A stretch of 64,000 nt of DNA. Origin: Hoplostethus atlanticus (Eukaryota > Chordata > Actinopteri > Trachichthyiformes > Trachichthyidae). Positions 36,500 through 49,992 of this stretch are shown piece by piece. The position numbers and the translations under genes are program-made. The number at the start of each line of letters is the position of its first letter. The first letter of the stretch is position 1. The stretch lies in contig JAXDDX010000012.1 of assembly GCA_034670405.1 (NCBI GenBank), forward strand, positions 6,203,501 through 6,267,500. Direction: 5' to 3'. The notes under the pieces are model-generated. The model was not told where the DNA came from and did not search any database. It saw nothing but the letters and a program-made list of their open reading frames with translations.

Positions 36500-37870
36500 T
36501 GTGCCAAGCTCTTAACTACTTAACAAGGGAAAAAAAGGGTATTTAAAGTGCCTTTGGATGCATTACAAGCAGATTATGAGACCATTAGACGTGTAAACCT
36601 TTATTAAAATGTAATCATCAGACAATCATCATCTGAAAACACAATAATATTACATTCAGTGTAATATTTCATGATTAACTACACAGTTGCCCTATAAAAT
36701 GCATGTGTGTGCTCATGAGGATCACTTCAAATAAAGGATTAGACTGTAATGTTATATATGGATAAGAGATGAACTGAAGACCCAAACTCATTGCTACAGG
36801 TCCAGATGTTGGCTATAGATTACGTAACTCATAGAACCTCATAGAAAATGACACATGAAAGTTATCTATTGTGCTGTGAAAAATGTGACAATATTTTCTA
36901 ATGTTGCAATTTCTTTTATTGGAAAATATTGGCAGCAACCTGGCTTGCTTATTGTTTCTGCAGCAAATGACATTGTGCTTGTTTTTGACCTCGTGTATCT
37001 TTCTTCCACTGTGATTATTCCTCCAGCCCACGTGGCATTGATTCATTTGTGTGATAATGGAGGCACACCGCAAACCCTGGTGGGTGTACGAGCACCATAA
37101 TCACTTAATAATTATGTTTAATCATCTGTTTACTCACTTTATCTCTACTTGATTAGATCTAATCACTTCTCACTAGTACAAAGTTGTTTTTTTAATAATA
37201 CTTAATCAGTTGTAGCTCCAGTGACTTTCTAATGATCTCTTTCCTCTACGTGGAAGTGCAGCGACGGTGATTCACGGTTCATTAGCATCTATATTGCAAA
37301 ACATAAAACTGACTAATATCCAATATCAACAATCATGGGCTAGTATTTCACAATCTCTCTTAGCTGAGTACCATAAAATACACTTTTGTAGCATGAAATT
37401 TCCTTTGAAATCCCAGGGACACTTGATGCTTGTTTGAGCTACTTCATGCATCTCGTACTAGTCTCTTCCACGTCCCCATTAAGCACCATGCAATTTCAGA
37501 CCCTTAAAGCTGCCCCCTCGGCTCCCTGTCCCTCTGGTGTGCAACAAAAAGACACAGTACCCCTCATTCACTTCCCCATAGTTCACTCTCTCCTCTTTCG
37601 TTTACAAGGTGACAAAGCTTGCTGCAGTGTCTCAGTGCAGCTGGCACCCCCAGTAAACGGAGGGTTCCCATATGATCTAGCTGCGTGGTGCTCATGTTAT
37701 CTCCAGCGAGGGCCTTTAAAGCGCTATGTCTTTTCCACATGGCCCGGGCCAGTTTAATTACCCTGCCTCAGCTGTGGCTGTGGACGCCCACCACTCTGTT
37801 TCACTGTGTGGGAACCGGGATGGAGGACAGAGGCCTGAGCACTGCTTCACTGCTTCATGTGTACTTTGAA
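36500..37870. other. Intergenic, no gene; possible conserved block near 36960-37110
   Basis: No coding exon is supported. The part at about 36960-37110 is repeat-free with balanced composition and could be a conserved element, but nothing beyond texture supports this. Confidence 0.25.
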
Positions 37871-37878
37871 ACAATGGT

Positions 37879-37920
37879 GCATTCTATTCTATTCTATTCT
37901 ATTCTATTCTATTCTATTCT
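37879..37920. repeat. (ATTCT)n pentanucleotide repeat
   Basis: Eight uninterrupted ATTCT units. Confidence 0.95.
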
Positions 37921-38002
37921 GATTTGAACTTACACAGTACAATAAAGTAATAAAGGAAAATACAGGCAGCCTTGTAGTGTATTACTTTACTCACTGGCAA
38001 CA

Positions 38003-38320
38003 TATCATATTGTATTGTATTGTATTGTATTTTATCGTATTGTATCATATTGTATTGTATCGTATTGTATTGTATTGTATTTTATCGTATTGTATCATAT
38101 TGTATTGTATCAAATTGTATTGTATTGTATTATATTGTATTATATTGTATTGTAATGTATTGTATTGTATTGCATCGTATTGTATTGTATTGTATCATAT
38201 TGTATCGTATTGTATTGTATCGTATTGTATTGTATTGTATTGTATTGTATTGTATCGTATCGTATTGTATTGTATTGTATTGTATTGTATTGTATTGTAT
38301 TATATTGTATTATTGTATTG
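38003..38320. repeat. Long (TATTG)n pentanucleotide array
   Basis: About 320 bases of tandem TATTG units with variants TATCG, TATCA, TATTA and TATTT. The open frames crossing it (Ile-Val-Leu-Tyr-Cys repeats) are artefacts of the pentamer. Confidence 0.95.
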
Positions 38321-38633
38321 CCCAGTTGTTTTGTTTACTACTTTATTTACTTTATTTACTTATTTACTGGTTTACACACACGAGTTGTGTGTGAACCATG
38401 GGAACACACAACACACATGCAAATATTTCCAAAGCAACAGGCAAACATTTTGGGGGAAAAAAAAACAAAACAAAACAAAAAAAGGTTATTGGCCCTTAAC
38501 AAGACCCACCCAGTGTTGGGTTCATACGATACTGCGAGCTTGGCTCTGCCTGTGTCAGGTCTTCTCTGGCTCTGAGCAGTGTGAGAAGGTGAGACTCTCC
38601 GATAAGATCAGCCGGAATGACCTTTTCACTCCT

Positions 38634-38672
38634 CTCCCCCCCCCCCACCACACCCGCCCGCCGCCCCCATGC
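38634..38672. repeat. C-rich tract
   Basis: A run of cytosines followed by CCGCC-type sequence. The minus strand is G-quadruplex-prone. Confidence 0.8.
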
Positions 38673-38797
38673 CGTTCCCTCCTGGCACAGTTGGCGCTGT
38701 GTGGCACCCAAGAGCCACTCGGGCCAGTGGGTAGAGTTACAGCAGGCAGCGCCTCGGCTCACATGTTTTAGCAATTTCCTCCGTCCTCTGTGAAATT

Positions 38798-38805
38798 ATG
38801 CAAAT
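38798..38805 (+). promoter_or_regulatory. Octamer motif ATGCAAAT
   Basis: An exact POU/octamer consensus within a repeat-free block (about 38690-38950). A single motif match is expected by chance every few tens of kb. Confidence 0.15.
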
Positions 38806-39456
38806 ATTTTAGCCGTTTCCTCGAGTCTGGAGGACCAATTAAGACTGAACGCTGTTGAGGAGGCCTGCAGACAGAGGTGAAGGGCTCCCATCAAGCCAGC
38901 CTGGACCCTGAGGTCTAAGAAGTGCAGATCGCAGCACCCAAACGGTAAGACACAGACCTATAGATGAGGTGAGGCGGACAAGAGGATCACAAAATGGAGA
39001 GTGTGATGTTGACAAGGGAAGGAGGCAAAGAAAGGAGGCTGTAAAGAAAAAGAAACGATGATGAAAAAGAGATGAAGATATAGGGACGATGTAAAAATGG
39101 AGGGGGGCAAGGGAAAAGAGAGATAAAATAGGAATGGGCAGGGGGGAGTAACTCTTTTCCAAGTCTGTCATAGCCTGTAGGGGAATAACAGACATGTGAC
39201 TGAGTGTTTATTTCAAGGAAACCTGCTGTGATGGATGATTTTACCAGGGTGGCTTGCACCACAATGACAAAATGGAGGCTTATCAATCTGCCTTGATGAC
39301 GGTCCAACTCTGCTCCTCCAGCAGCAGGTAAGGCCATATCTGATGTTACTGCCATGTAAAAGCACAGACAATAGCAGTTTAAAAATTGAACCTGGCCCGC
39401 TGCTGGGAATACAGGCCTCTCCTGTGATTTCAATCAGTTCCCACTCCAATGCTCTG

Positions 39457-39461
<5 letters not shown>

Positions 39462-39495
<34 letters not shown>
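39462..39495. repeat. (CT)n microsatellite
   Basis: An uninterrupted CT tract. Confidence 0.93.
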
Positions 39496-39499
<4 letters not shown>

Positions 39500-41160
39500 G
39501 TCTCTCCCACCCCTGTAGAGACTAGCTACTGGTCCTGCAGAGTCCAACACAGGAAAACCTGATAGGTCTAAGAGGCTATGAAGTGCGCTCCACCTCACTG
39601 GAAGTCCATCTTTGCAGTAAAGATCTACCGGCTCCAGAAATTCCCCGTCATGTTGAAGAATTCGATCCAGGGATTGTGCTGTCTGGATAAAAGTTCACTG
39701 CGCCCTATAAGGGGAATGGGTTGAGGTCACGGCACTAAAGCATCTCCCCTAGTTCAAAGGTGGGCATAAATGTGAGTCGTGAGGAGAGATTAATCTTGGT
39801 CAGGGGAAAACCTTTTGAAAGGAGGGCATGTAATCGCATTGTGGAGCGTAACAAACCATATCGTTATTAAACGGTATTGTTAAAGGAAATAGGAGAAAGG
39901 GGTCAAATCTGAAGTGAGCAGCATTATTGTGACATTTGAGCCTAAGCCTTAACTGTTGCTGGTGATAGATACGGGGTAAGCTTTGATGAGCTTATCCATC
40001 ACTATGTGTGCCATGGAACTAAATTGTCACACTGGGTTAAAAAAACAACTTTTTTTAAGACCAAAGAAAAGACAAAACCTGATTTTACTACAATCTATTC
40101 ATGCTGAAGTTAACATATTCTTATATCTGTGTAATCAGTGTGTAATTAAGTTATTTGAGGCTATTTTCTTTCTACATTCTACATTTCTGTATTTTCTTGT
40201 AGTTGTACTGTATTCAGTATTTTATTGTGAAGGAGTATTTAGAGACATAACCCTTCTCTCCTGACCATATTCCAATGTAATTCAAAATACTGGTATGTAA
40301 TTCCCTCCTTCCTTAAGATATAAAGAGTGGCAGCCATGAAGTTGCACTGCAATTAGTTGGAAACAAAACGCAACGCTGGCAAGAAAGAGCTTCTTGAAGC
40401 TAAGAGGGGTCACAACTTTGTCTCTGTGTCTGTCCCATTCTCCCTCCTTTGTCTGTCTCTCTGTTTCTTCATCCTTCTCTTCACTCTGTCTATTTCTCTC
40501 CCCTTCTTCATATCTTTTTCCCCCCACCCTTCCCCCCCATTTCCAAGCTCTCCTCTCCAGGGTGTCTCCCACAGGCCTTAGTGTGGCCGGGCCTTTCTGC
40601 TCCAGGTGGTCTGCAGCCAGCCACCTGTGTTGTCTTTGTGGCGCTGTCATCTGTCTCCGGGCAGGCTTTGTGGGGTTGCCAGTGTGAGGACAGGCCTGGT
40701 GAGCACTGATGATGGAGATACTGCTTTCTGCTCCTGCTTCTCCCAGACTCTCACAGGACTCCAGTGTTGCCAGACACAAGGAGCCATGTTTCCCCCCCCT
40801 GCCCCCAGCCGGTCCCAAGGAGAAATCCTGGGAAAATGCTTTACCAGTCACGATGCCTCATTGTTTGCACCGCGGGATTTCAAGGTGTGATGTTATGTTA
40901 AATGACTCATTCATGAGGACCTGTTATAGCATAGCATAGTGCCTCGAGACAAGATGTTATCCCTTATGCATGTTACAGCATGGTGGAGTTATTAATATTT
41001 CAGTTTACTTGCTGAATTACATTTACACACTGTAGCATAGCATTCATAGCATTCACAAAGAGACAGGTGTGTATACGGGGATAATCCGCGCAAGAGGTGA
41101 AAGTTGAAGGCATTTCAAAGCCACAGCCCTGACCTGATACCACTCAGGACCTCGAGCTAT
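39500..41160. other. Intergenic, nothing recognised
   Basis: A pyrimidine-rich stretch lies at about 40420-40560. Open frames of 75-190 codons on both strands overlap one another in low-complexity sequence, and none is supported. Confidence 0.35.
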
Positions 41161-41179
41161 AACTGCCTAAGTCATGTGT

Positions 41180-41181
<2 letters not shown>

Positions 41182-41237
<56 letters not shown>
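41182..41237. repeat. (GT)n microsatellite
   Basis: An uninterrupted GT tract of about 56 bases. Confidence 0.95.
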
Positions 41238-41239
<2 letters not shown>

Positions 41240-42119
41240 CCTGACTCAGTAGTCCATTGTCACTACCCTGAGATTTGAAGAACCACTCAAACTCATCACC
41301 AGAAGAATCACCGTCACACCTGATTCTTTAAGGGCATCATGACACACACAGAAAACACACACACACACCATAAAGCATAAAACATGGCCAACAAGTGCTC
41401 TGAACACTACACAAGTTAGCATAGCAAGCACATATTTTCCAGAAAGCACAGCCAGCCTTGCTTCGTTAAAAACATCAGCATGATGTGTGGTCTTTGACCA
41501 ATCAGATTGCTTGGCCAAATCTATGTGTTGTGTAATAACCAATGCATCTATAGTTAGAAATGAAAGTAATGCTTAAACTTGAGGCACATCCACAGGACCA
41601 GACAAATGCATTTTTCTTAATCTCCACTTGAGGGAAACGTTTGGCAGCTATGGCATCCATTTATTTTTCTGCAAAGCAAAGCTGGGAGAAAAACACATCT
41701 TCTGAAAAGGAAATACAATAGCCTAGTACTATCATACATTTTAGAATGATACCTATGCTTAATAATTCTGCAAAACTTAAAAATAAAACATCACCATGCA
41801 GTTACTGTGTCAAAAAATAAAAACCAGAAATAATACCAGAGTAGAAACTAAATCAGAAAATAACATGACACTATAAATTCACTATTGAGTAGCACAGACA
41901 CATTAGAAGTCTGTATAAGATTATTATAGTGATTACTTTATTAGGGCATTCTCAGAATAAAGTCACTACATTCCCCTAGATATGCAGGGATGTAGTGGAG
42001 GACAAACCCAGCTTTTTAATGATGTAAATTCATAGTAAATAGTATCAAAGAGATGTAAGTTAAATGTGAATATGGGCTTTTAAAGGGAAAAAAGGAAATG
42101 TCATAAACTATAATCCAGA

Positions 42120-42660
42120 ATTCATAAAATATAATGATTTTTGTTTATATTGGTTGCTCGCCTCATGATGATCGCCGAGCGGAGGCTATATTTCCCCTAC
42201 CTTTTTATTTATCATTACAACACTGGATATGCTCAGCATCACAGGACCAGCCCCCCCTTCTATATTCCGAGTTTTATTTACTCCACATCCGGAGGGGGAG
42301 TGTTGATAAATGACGGCGCTGCGCCCTGGGACTCTCCTGTTTAAGGAGCGGCGAGGCGATTTATGAGCGCGCTCTCGCAGGCTTCACTGTGATTAATCGT
42401 CGCCGTCCTCCACGGCCACAGGCTGGGCAGGGGCAGCCGGCCCTCCACTGTTTGGATAGGGAGATAACATCAAAGCAGCCTGCTGCTTGTGTTAAGAAAA
42501 TACTGCATTCTGGGTCAGCGCAAATGAATCCAGGAGGAGCCTGAAACTGTTTTTAATGACACTCCCATCAATATATTATCACTCCAGCTCCAATTTGAGC
42601 AGAGAGGTCACAAATGACATTTGCAAATGTCTGTTGCTGACCCCCCGAGCTTCCTAGAGG
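42120..42660. promoter_or_regulatory. Candidate conserved regulatory block in msc-eya1 interval
   Basis: A repeat-free segment that changes abruptly to CpG-containing, balanced composition within AT-rich DNA. It includes a CG-rich centre at about 42310-42450 flanked by motifs such as GTGATTAATCG, TTTTTAATGAC and ATTTGCAAAT. No coding exon fits. A developmental enhancer is plausible, given the large regulatory landscapes known around eya1, but conservation is untested. Confidence 0.28.
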
Positions 42661-45600
42661 CTTACACAGACTAGGATGATTTAACTGTTTATGTTAGGCT
42701 ACGTTTATGAATGTGTAGGGATCACAGGGTGAATATGTTGAAGCCAGTGAGAGTTTTTATAATCCATTAATAACTGCTGCAGCACCTTCAATTATTTACA
42801 CATCAATTAGAAATTAGTTCTACAACATTTCTCCAACTTTGAGATGTACTCAGCCGGGGGTTTGGACTGAGGGTTGCGGTTTGGCTCATCATGAATCCCA
42901 AGTGTCAAGCCTCATACAAATTAGCTAGTGTCTAATGAGTAGTTAAAGGTGTTAGCCTGGGAGATATTTACCTGCCCTGGTGTACTCCTCCACACCTGCA
43001 CCATTGATCACAGGTCTCACTGGAGGGCTGGATGCTCCAGGGGTGACACTGTTTCTCTTTTGATCTCTCTCCAAAATGGCCAACTCATCACCAGGGCTAC
43101 AAGCCTTCCTGTCTTGTGTCAGACTTTTACTTTTAAATAGAGTATCTCCTCAGGAGATAACACCCAGTGCTCCATTTATTCTCAAGATGGTGACGTGAAT
43201 CATCTCGGTATGATTATCTCTGTTTTACTGCAAAGCACCTATTCCACATGCAATTCCAGATACAATTCATTGCAGGTTTAAGAAGATTTAAAACAAAATA
43301 AAAGAATACATTTGAATGTGTTGAATAGGTGATCAGTGATTCAGGGCTTCTCTATAAAACAGTAAAAGAGTCCTGGCCAAAGTATTCTCTGTCTTATCTC
43401 ATTTACACATCAAAATAGTTTCTCTCATTTCCTTTTTGTTAGAGCACCGTACTCCTCAAGCCAACTGGGAATAGTTGGGAGAATTTCCGTTCTTTATTTT
43501 CTACTTCCAACTACTTCCCCTGGTTCCTAAAAGGATGCCAATTTAGTTGAATTCAGGCTGAGTTGAAAGGCGCACTGTTACCTGTCCGCTGGGGTAGAAC
43601 CATGGCAGTGGCTGCCCTTTCCCATGCTTCCACTTCGGGACCTCGACCACAGGCAGACAGAAGGGACACCTGTTCCTCCGGAGAGGTTGGCCAGCATCTG
43701 AAATCTTAGCGTCAGTCCTGCCTATTGAGAATGGGCAGCGTGATAAGGCCCCGTACTGTGATGGGGAGGAGGAAACCTGAGGAGAGAGCAGGAAAGGGGA
43801 CGCCTATAGCCAGATGAATCTGGTACAATTTGCCAAAACACTGTGCCCCCCTCCACAAGATGATTACCCACACTTGCAATAGGAAAGCCATTGTCTGGTG
43901 CAAGTCTCCACTTATCTGTGTATTCTTTATTGTAATGCACGGATATGATGGTGTACCTGTGTTACGCTGGAGGACAAGGTTTGGTGCAGAGGCGAACAGG
44001 TACAATTAAATGTGCCTCTCCTGCTGTTGGTGTAAATCAGCACAATTATATATCCTGGTGGGAAAAACACTGGCCTCTCTCGGAAATACCTTTGACTCAA
44101 ACTCATAAATTGCTGGCACAAAAACCCCATCAAACTTTACACTGAGAACCATTCCTGCGTTTTCACTCTGGTCTGCTACTATTCATCTCCTAAAAAACAT
44201 AAGAGCAGAGACGTTGATTTAAGATCCAAGAATTGGTGCATGCCCCATTGAAAATAATAACTTTTTAAACATGTGGTTACAAATATGGAAACACTGAAAG
44301 ATGAACATGATCCTCGTCTTAATGTTTTTCATCCCTCATGCTTACAGTATGAACCAAGGCCACTGTGATTGCTTGACCTTGTATTGACAACAGTTTCCAA
44401 CAATTTTCTTTAAAGAAAATCGTGCAAAAATCTTTCCCCCCGGCCTGACAAGATTTGTACTGAACGCTCTCCGGAGAATGGGTCACAAGGGCAAACCCGG
44501 AGCACTGAGAGTTTGTCCAAGAGGTTTCCGCATGAGCCCCTCAACGAGCCTCATATTGTCTCCCTCCTCAGTGCCTTCTCGCCCCATATATCAGCCTCCC
44601 CTGCTGAGGGTGAGTCACCTTCCCCATACCACCTTTGATGTCCTAAAGATCCTGCAGCACTATTTGTAATCACGGTTGAGTCCACCTATGGGGCAGCGTC
44701 ATGCAGGCCCCACTTGACAAACTCAGTTTTTTTTTTCCTTCCCCAGTTTTTTATGGTTCTCTCCTCACTTCCGTTATTGTAACATCTGAAAAGCGCACCC
44801 TTGCTGATATGGTTGAGTTGCATAAGTTACAGCGTAAAAATGTCATGTGCCTCGGTGCTTTCCTATGCTGAAGATGGACATTGCCAGACGCAATGGCCGC
44901 CATGGGGCCCTTACTGAGGCCCAGGTCAATGTCTTTCTGCTGCAGCCAGAAGCCATGGGGAAATAACTAGCAGCTCTGGTGGAGGGAGTCAACAGTCTGA
45001 GAGGGCCCAGATGCACACTTCTGAAATCTTCAAAGATTCCTCCCGTGACTTTCACTATCAAACATATGTGCACTTAGGATGCTTTATTTGATGGTCAGAT
45101 CTGTTAAGGAAACATTTTTTTTCAGATATGAACTGGAGGAAGAGTTGTAGGGGGGTGTGTGTGGTTGACATAACAGTAGGGTTTAAGCTTTAAACAATAG
45201 GATGCTATAGCTTGAATGTCAGTCTTTTGGAATATACAAGTGGTGATTTTAAAAAGAGGGTGGTTTTGTCGTTCCCTCTGGTGCAGTCCCTCAAGCGTCT
45301 GTGGTTGGAGTGAGCCCAGCCATTCAAACAATACACAAAGAATATTAAAGTAAAAACGTTCATGTAAGGAAGTTGTTGATATAATTTATCCAAAAAATGA
45401 TCAACTCCTTGCTACTCCTGCTAAACAACAAAGGAAAACTGAGGATTAGAAAAAAAACTATTGCTTTGCCTTAATGCTTCACAAATATGGCCATAAGATG
45501 GACTAATGCCCCAGTGTTGTTTCTAATGGGTGATCACATGTTAAAAGTCAGTCTGTGTTGTTCAAAGCCTTGGGTGACAGCTTAACGTTACAGCTTCTTT

Positions 45601-45900
45601 ATTTATCCCCCCCACTTCATCCTTTGAGTCAGGGCTAAAACAAAAAAAAGAGCCCTACCAGAGGTCTCCTTTGTAGAAGCAATGGATGAGGGCATGTTGT
45701 TTGGGAGAGTTCGTTAAACTGTCCTCACCTTTACGCCTGACCTGAGCCTGGTCGAGATGTTTCCTAGCTGAGGCATCCTTCCTGCTAGAAGAGCAGCGGG
45801 GTGATTTATGACCCAACGTGCTGAGAGGGAAATGTAAGGGCACACACCGAGAATTATCGGGTATTATGGGAATCAGCCACGAGGAGGGAGCAGTAGAGAG
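42661..45900. other. Intergenic, nothing recognised
   Basis: No supported gene, RNA or repeat family. Confidence 0.4.
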
Positions 45901-45916
45901 GCACGGGAGGAAGGGA

Positions 45917-45965
45917 GAGAGAGGGTGAGAGAGAGAGAGAGAGAGAGAAAGCGAGACAGAGAGAG
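45917..45965. repeat. (GA)n-rich tract
   Basis: A GA tract at about 45927-45948 with degenerate purine repeats on both sides. Confidence 0.88.
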
Positions 45966-46299
45966 AATGAGGAAGAGGAGTCAGACAGACCAGAGACAGA
46001 GATAGAGAGTGTGAAGAGAGGGCCGTAAAGTGTGCAGCGAAGGCCATTAGCCTCTCCGCTTGCAGGAGAGAGCAGGCAATGATGGGTGATCTCCTGCAGC
46101 GCCGAGCACAGGAAGAGGAGGAGAAGAGCAAAGGAGGGGCTCTAATAGGATAACTCCCCCATTAACCCAGGGGAGACGCCTCTCGGAGATGCTATCAATC
46201 CGAGCAGACGTCTCCATCATGCCTGCCGCAACGTCGCCATGCAACACCGATACACAAAGTCGGGGAGAGACAGCGTCTGTCTATCATGGACACTCAGAC

Positions 46300-47130
46300 A
46301 ACATGTAAACATCTAGTAGAGTTTGGTGAAATGTTTTTTTTTTCCATCTGGGATCGAAGGACACCCCTGTTATTGTTGCTCTTCAACACTATGAACACAC
46401 AGGGGAAGTAGTGGAGGTGGTAATAGGCTGCAGACATTTTGGAGTACAGCTTCATTTCTGGGTTTACATCATTCTAATTTTCACTATATGTTTACAGTAC
46501 AAACATCTGCATGGAGCTGTTGTGCACTTAAGGAATTGTGCCTCTAAAAGGCAAAATGTACACTTGTTTTCTTAAAGTAAACACAATCTCCATGGTGAGC
46601 ATATTATTTAAAAGGTAACTGACAGTGTTCATAAAACATCATGTGATGCCATTCTAGCCCCCTGATTCAAAATATGATGTAATCAGTGTCTAATTTAGTG
46701 TGTTTATGCTTCAGTTGCATACAGTATGGCTCCTTTTTGCCAAGCATTTATCCTGCTAAAAGGGGATACTTTGATTGCAGAGAGAGAAAGAAAGTGAGAG
46801 GTTGAGAGAGATTGATCAAATCCAGTTTACTGCATCAACATAACATTAAAACACTCAATAAATATCAATTCTCTCTCTCTCTATATATACATTTTGAAAT
46901 AACGTAGTATTAACAAAATAAAACTTATTGGATTGTTTTAAATGTACCTCAGGAGGACAGGAGTTTTCTCTTCAATATTTCCAGTACCCACTTTGATTGA
47001 ATAATCTCCTTAGCCTATTGTTTATTGGAAATGCATGAAGAACGAGTGTCTCTGGACACCTTGAGTGGATAACCATATGCTGTCACAGTAGACCAGACGC
47101 GCCTCATATTGAGCGCTCTGTTGACCTGGG
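46300..47130. other. Intergenic, nothing recognised
   Basis: AT-rich sequence with a short CT/TA repeat near 46870-46890. Confidence 0.4.
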
Positions 47131-47138
47131 AATTGTGT

Positions 47139-47190
47139 GGGAGGTGGAGGGCGGGGGTGGGGGAGGGGTGGCGGCGGGGGGGCACAGGGG
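47139..47190 (+). repeat. G-rich, quadruplex-prone tract
   Basis: At least five runs of three or more G on the + strand within about 50 bases. A GT microsatellite follows at about 47260-47287. Confidence 0.75.
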
Positions 47191-47539
47191 ACTTGTGAGA
47201 GTTTAGAGAGGTACAAATCAACGATTTAACTACTCCAGGCCTGTGTGTGATTGTGTATTTGTGTGTGTGTGCGTGTGTGTGTGTGTGCTATTGGAGGCGT
47301 ACATACTGCTGGCATTTACAAAAAGGAACCAAAGAACTCGCATTTCTGTTGAGTCTTTGCAGCAACACATCTCATGGCTGTGTGGAGGAGGTGATGCTTT
47401 TTTTCATCCTTACATGTCCTTAAACCGCGTTGCACCACTGCAGTATTTGAATCCAGCGCATGTGTGCAGGAAAAAGAGAGTGACAAAGAGGATGAGACAG
47501 ACAGACCTAACAATAGACAGAGACAGATAGAAGGATGTA

Positions 47540-49990
47540 GTTCTGACCAGTGCCATTGATCTTTATTGGGCCACACATTAAATCAATGGCAGATGCTCTC
47601 CCTTTGACCAAACCACTCAGCTGTCACCCTCCTTGTTGCTCCCGCCTGCCCCACTTCTTTCTCTTAGGGGACAAACCAAAACTAACTATCAGTAAACAAG
47701 CAGACTCCTCAAATTCCATAAACGTCAAGCTACAGACAACAAGCCAGCCAGCCTCTGTTTGTGTAAGTGGGAAACCCCTCTCTGGTTTTGACACAGGCCT
47801 ACAGCTAGCACGCTAGTTTGGGGGGGAAGTGTTATTATGGTTTAACATGCCAGCAGTTCTCCCTCATCATGAAACCAACCCAACAGCCTGTCAAACAACT
47901 GTTGCCTTCTTAGGGAAGCACATTGTTGTTTGCCCTTTTGGAGTCTTACTTGTGGTTGGATGTTGGTACCACAGAAAAGAGTCTGTTTTTGCATTAGCAA
48001 GGTAACTGAACGCAACACAAACGTTCCTTTGTGATTCAAAGTGAACTGAGAGGTTCTGGGGAATCTTTACTCAAAGTGATTTTGCAGTGATCAAACATTG
48101 ATAACTTGGATATGTGTCATTTCAAACCAAGGCAAGTGTGCGGCAGTAAAGAGGAGTAGCAGTTGGTAGCAGGCTAGAGCGATTAGATTAGAGGTGAACC
48201 TAAAATCCATACAGTAAAAACCTTCACAAATCCATTTGTACTTAAATGTTCATGGGAGATAGAACTTGTTCCTTTCCATTACTTTGACTGCGTCTGCATA
48301 CGTATGAAAATGTAACGTTTTGAGTATGCTGCATATTTAGCTCTTGCTTGCCCTAATGGCGCCCAATCAGTTCCACCAGGTCTGTTCCAATGGGGTAGGC
48401 GGCCTCTACCCTGATTACACTGAATTGTGGGTATTTCCTGCCTCTAAGCCTCGCATATGGATCGAGTAAGGCAGTGGCTGAGGGACTACCGTTTCTCTCC
48501 ACTACATCTTCATTTCTTTCTCTCTCACTTTTTTCAACGGAAAAGCAAAACACTTTTGTTTTTTCTGGCTCTGCTGTCAAAATACTGAGCTGGGCTTTGG
48601 CTCAGTGTCTACTTGCATGTAGCCAAGGAAAATCCCAGGAGACAAGTGTGGCTAAATGCAGTTTAATCCACATGATCACTATCCGTCTGCGGACTCAACC
48701 ACACCTATTGTTGACCTATTGCTGCGAGGCAAACAGATTTTCATTCAATTTCTATCGTTCTGTGTTTTCTCTGTTCAGGACAGAGATGTTTGTGATACAT
48801 GAAAGTAACTTGTTTTAAAACCCCTGGTGAAGGTAGAAGTGTTATTATTGAGTCAGATCCACCATATGGTCTGATTCTGGGCTTTATTATGGAGGTTATT
48901 TTTTCACTAAACAACAGCAGGGTGGATGCATTATATGTCCAACGAGCCTTTTCCCTTCCCTGTGAAAAGAAAACTATAAAATCGTCAGGAAATAAAGCCA
49001 TCTGCTGACAAATGCCATCATAGAACCTGTACGTGCACATACATGCATTTAAAGTGAAGACTTGGAAATGGAGTGAGATGTACAAAGTTGGTTGTGGATG
49101 GCATTTCATTATATCCAAGAACTCTGTCAATAAGAAACACTTCTCTGTCATTCCTTGTGTCACATACATGACTCATTTTCTTACTAAAGGTTTCAGGAGC
49201 CAAACATATTCTGGCCTGGCGGTAATTTAAAAAGCGTAAAAAACATATCCCTCTGTCACGGTGACGAAAAAGGCCCTATATTATAACAGGGAGCCAGCTG
49301 CCAGCTTTAGACAGAGTTTAGAAGATACCTGTCTGGCTACAACACTAAACCATCACGACCAAGTTAAAAGGCCAGAAGAAGTCCCATATGAAGCGCTGTC
49401 TGATTCATGACAGTATATAAAGAGTAAGATCCACACATGCTGAGTTATTGTACTGAGCATTATTGGAAGACGGCTCCCGACTACAAGTTTCTCATACTTT
49501 ACCCTACTCCACTACACCAGTCCTTCGTATGCTCTTTTTGTGGGAGATTTTGGCATTTGATGCCGGAGCTTGTAGTATGTTTGTATTAAACATTTTTTGG
49601 AGTGGGTTACTCATTATTTTGCACTCTACTCTCAAACATTGGCCATACTTCCTCTCCAATATAACCACTGATGGAGGACAGATTGAACCACATTTTTTAG
49701 GGGTTTGCTTACCTGCCTGCAGAAGTATTTGATTTGGCAGTTGGACGACCTTCACATCGAAGCCTGTATAGGAGCAATGAATCAACATGTTTTGATTATT
49801 ATTGTGGCATTTGGGCAGTTGTCTTGCAAGTCACAATATTAAATGTCCAACTAATTCAGTTTCATAGGAAAGCAGGAAAGCACAGCAGTCTTTCTTGTGC
49901 AGCATTAATTAATCTTATTTGTTGTTGCTATATTTTGGTCTGCAGTGCAAATTGACATTTTATCCATGATATCAGGGCTTATGAAGGATA
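47540..49990. other. Intergenic, nothing recognised
   Basis: No supported gene. A TATATAAAG at about 49414 has no accompanying exon signal. Confidence 0.4.
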
Positions 49991-49992
49991 GT

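Noticed and set aside
38003-38320. CRISPR-like regular repeat
   Set aside because: There is no spacer structure. It is a tandem pentamer in eukaryotic DNA.
37977-38771. Long open frames (up to 264 codons) of Ile-Val-Leu-Tyr-Cys repeats
   Set aside because: They are produced by the TATTG pentamer array, which has no stops in several frames.
40282-40851. Minus-strand open frame of 189 codons rich in Glu, Arg and Gly
   Set aside because: It lies opposite a pyrimidine-rich low-complexity stretch, which removes stops on that strand. There are overlapping frames on the other strand.
49408-49440. TATATAAAG as a promoter (also at about 33801)
   Set aside because: There is no exon, donor or CpG context downstream. 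Such motifs are common by chance in AT-rich DNA.
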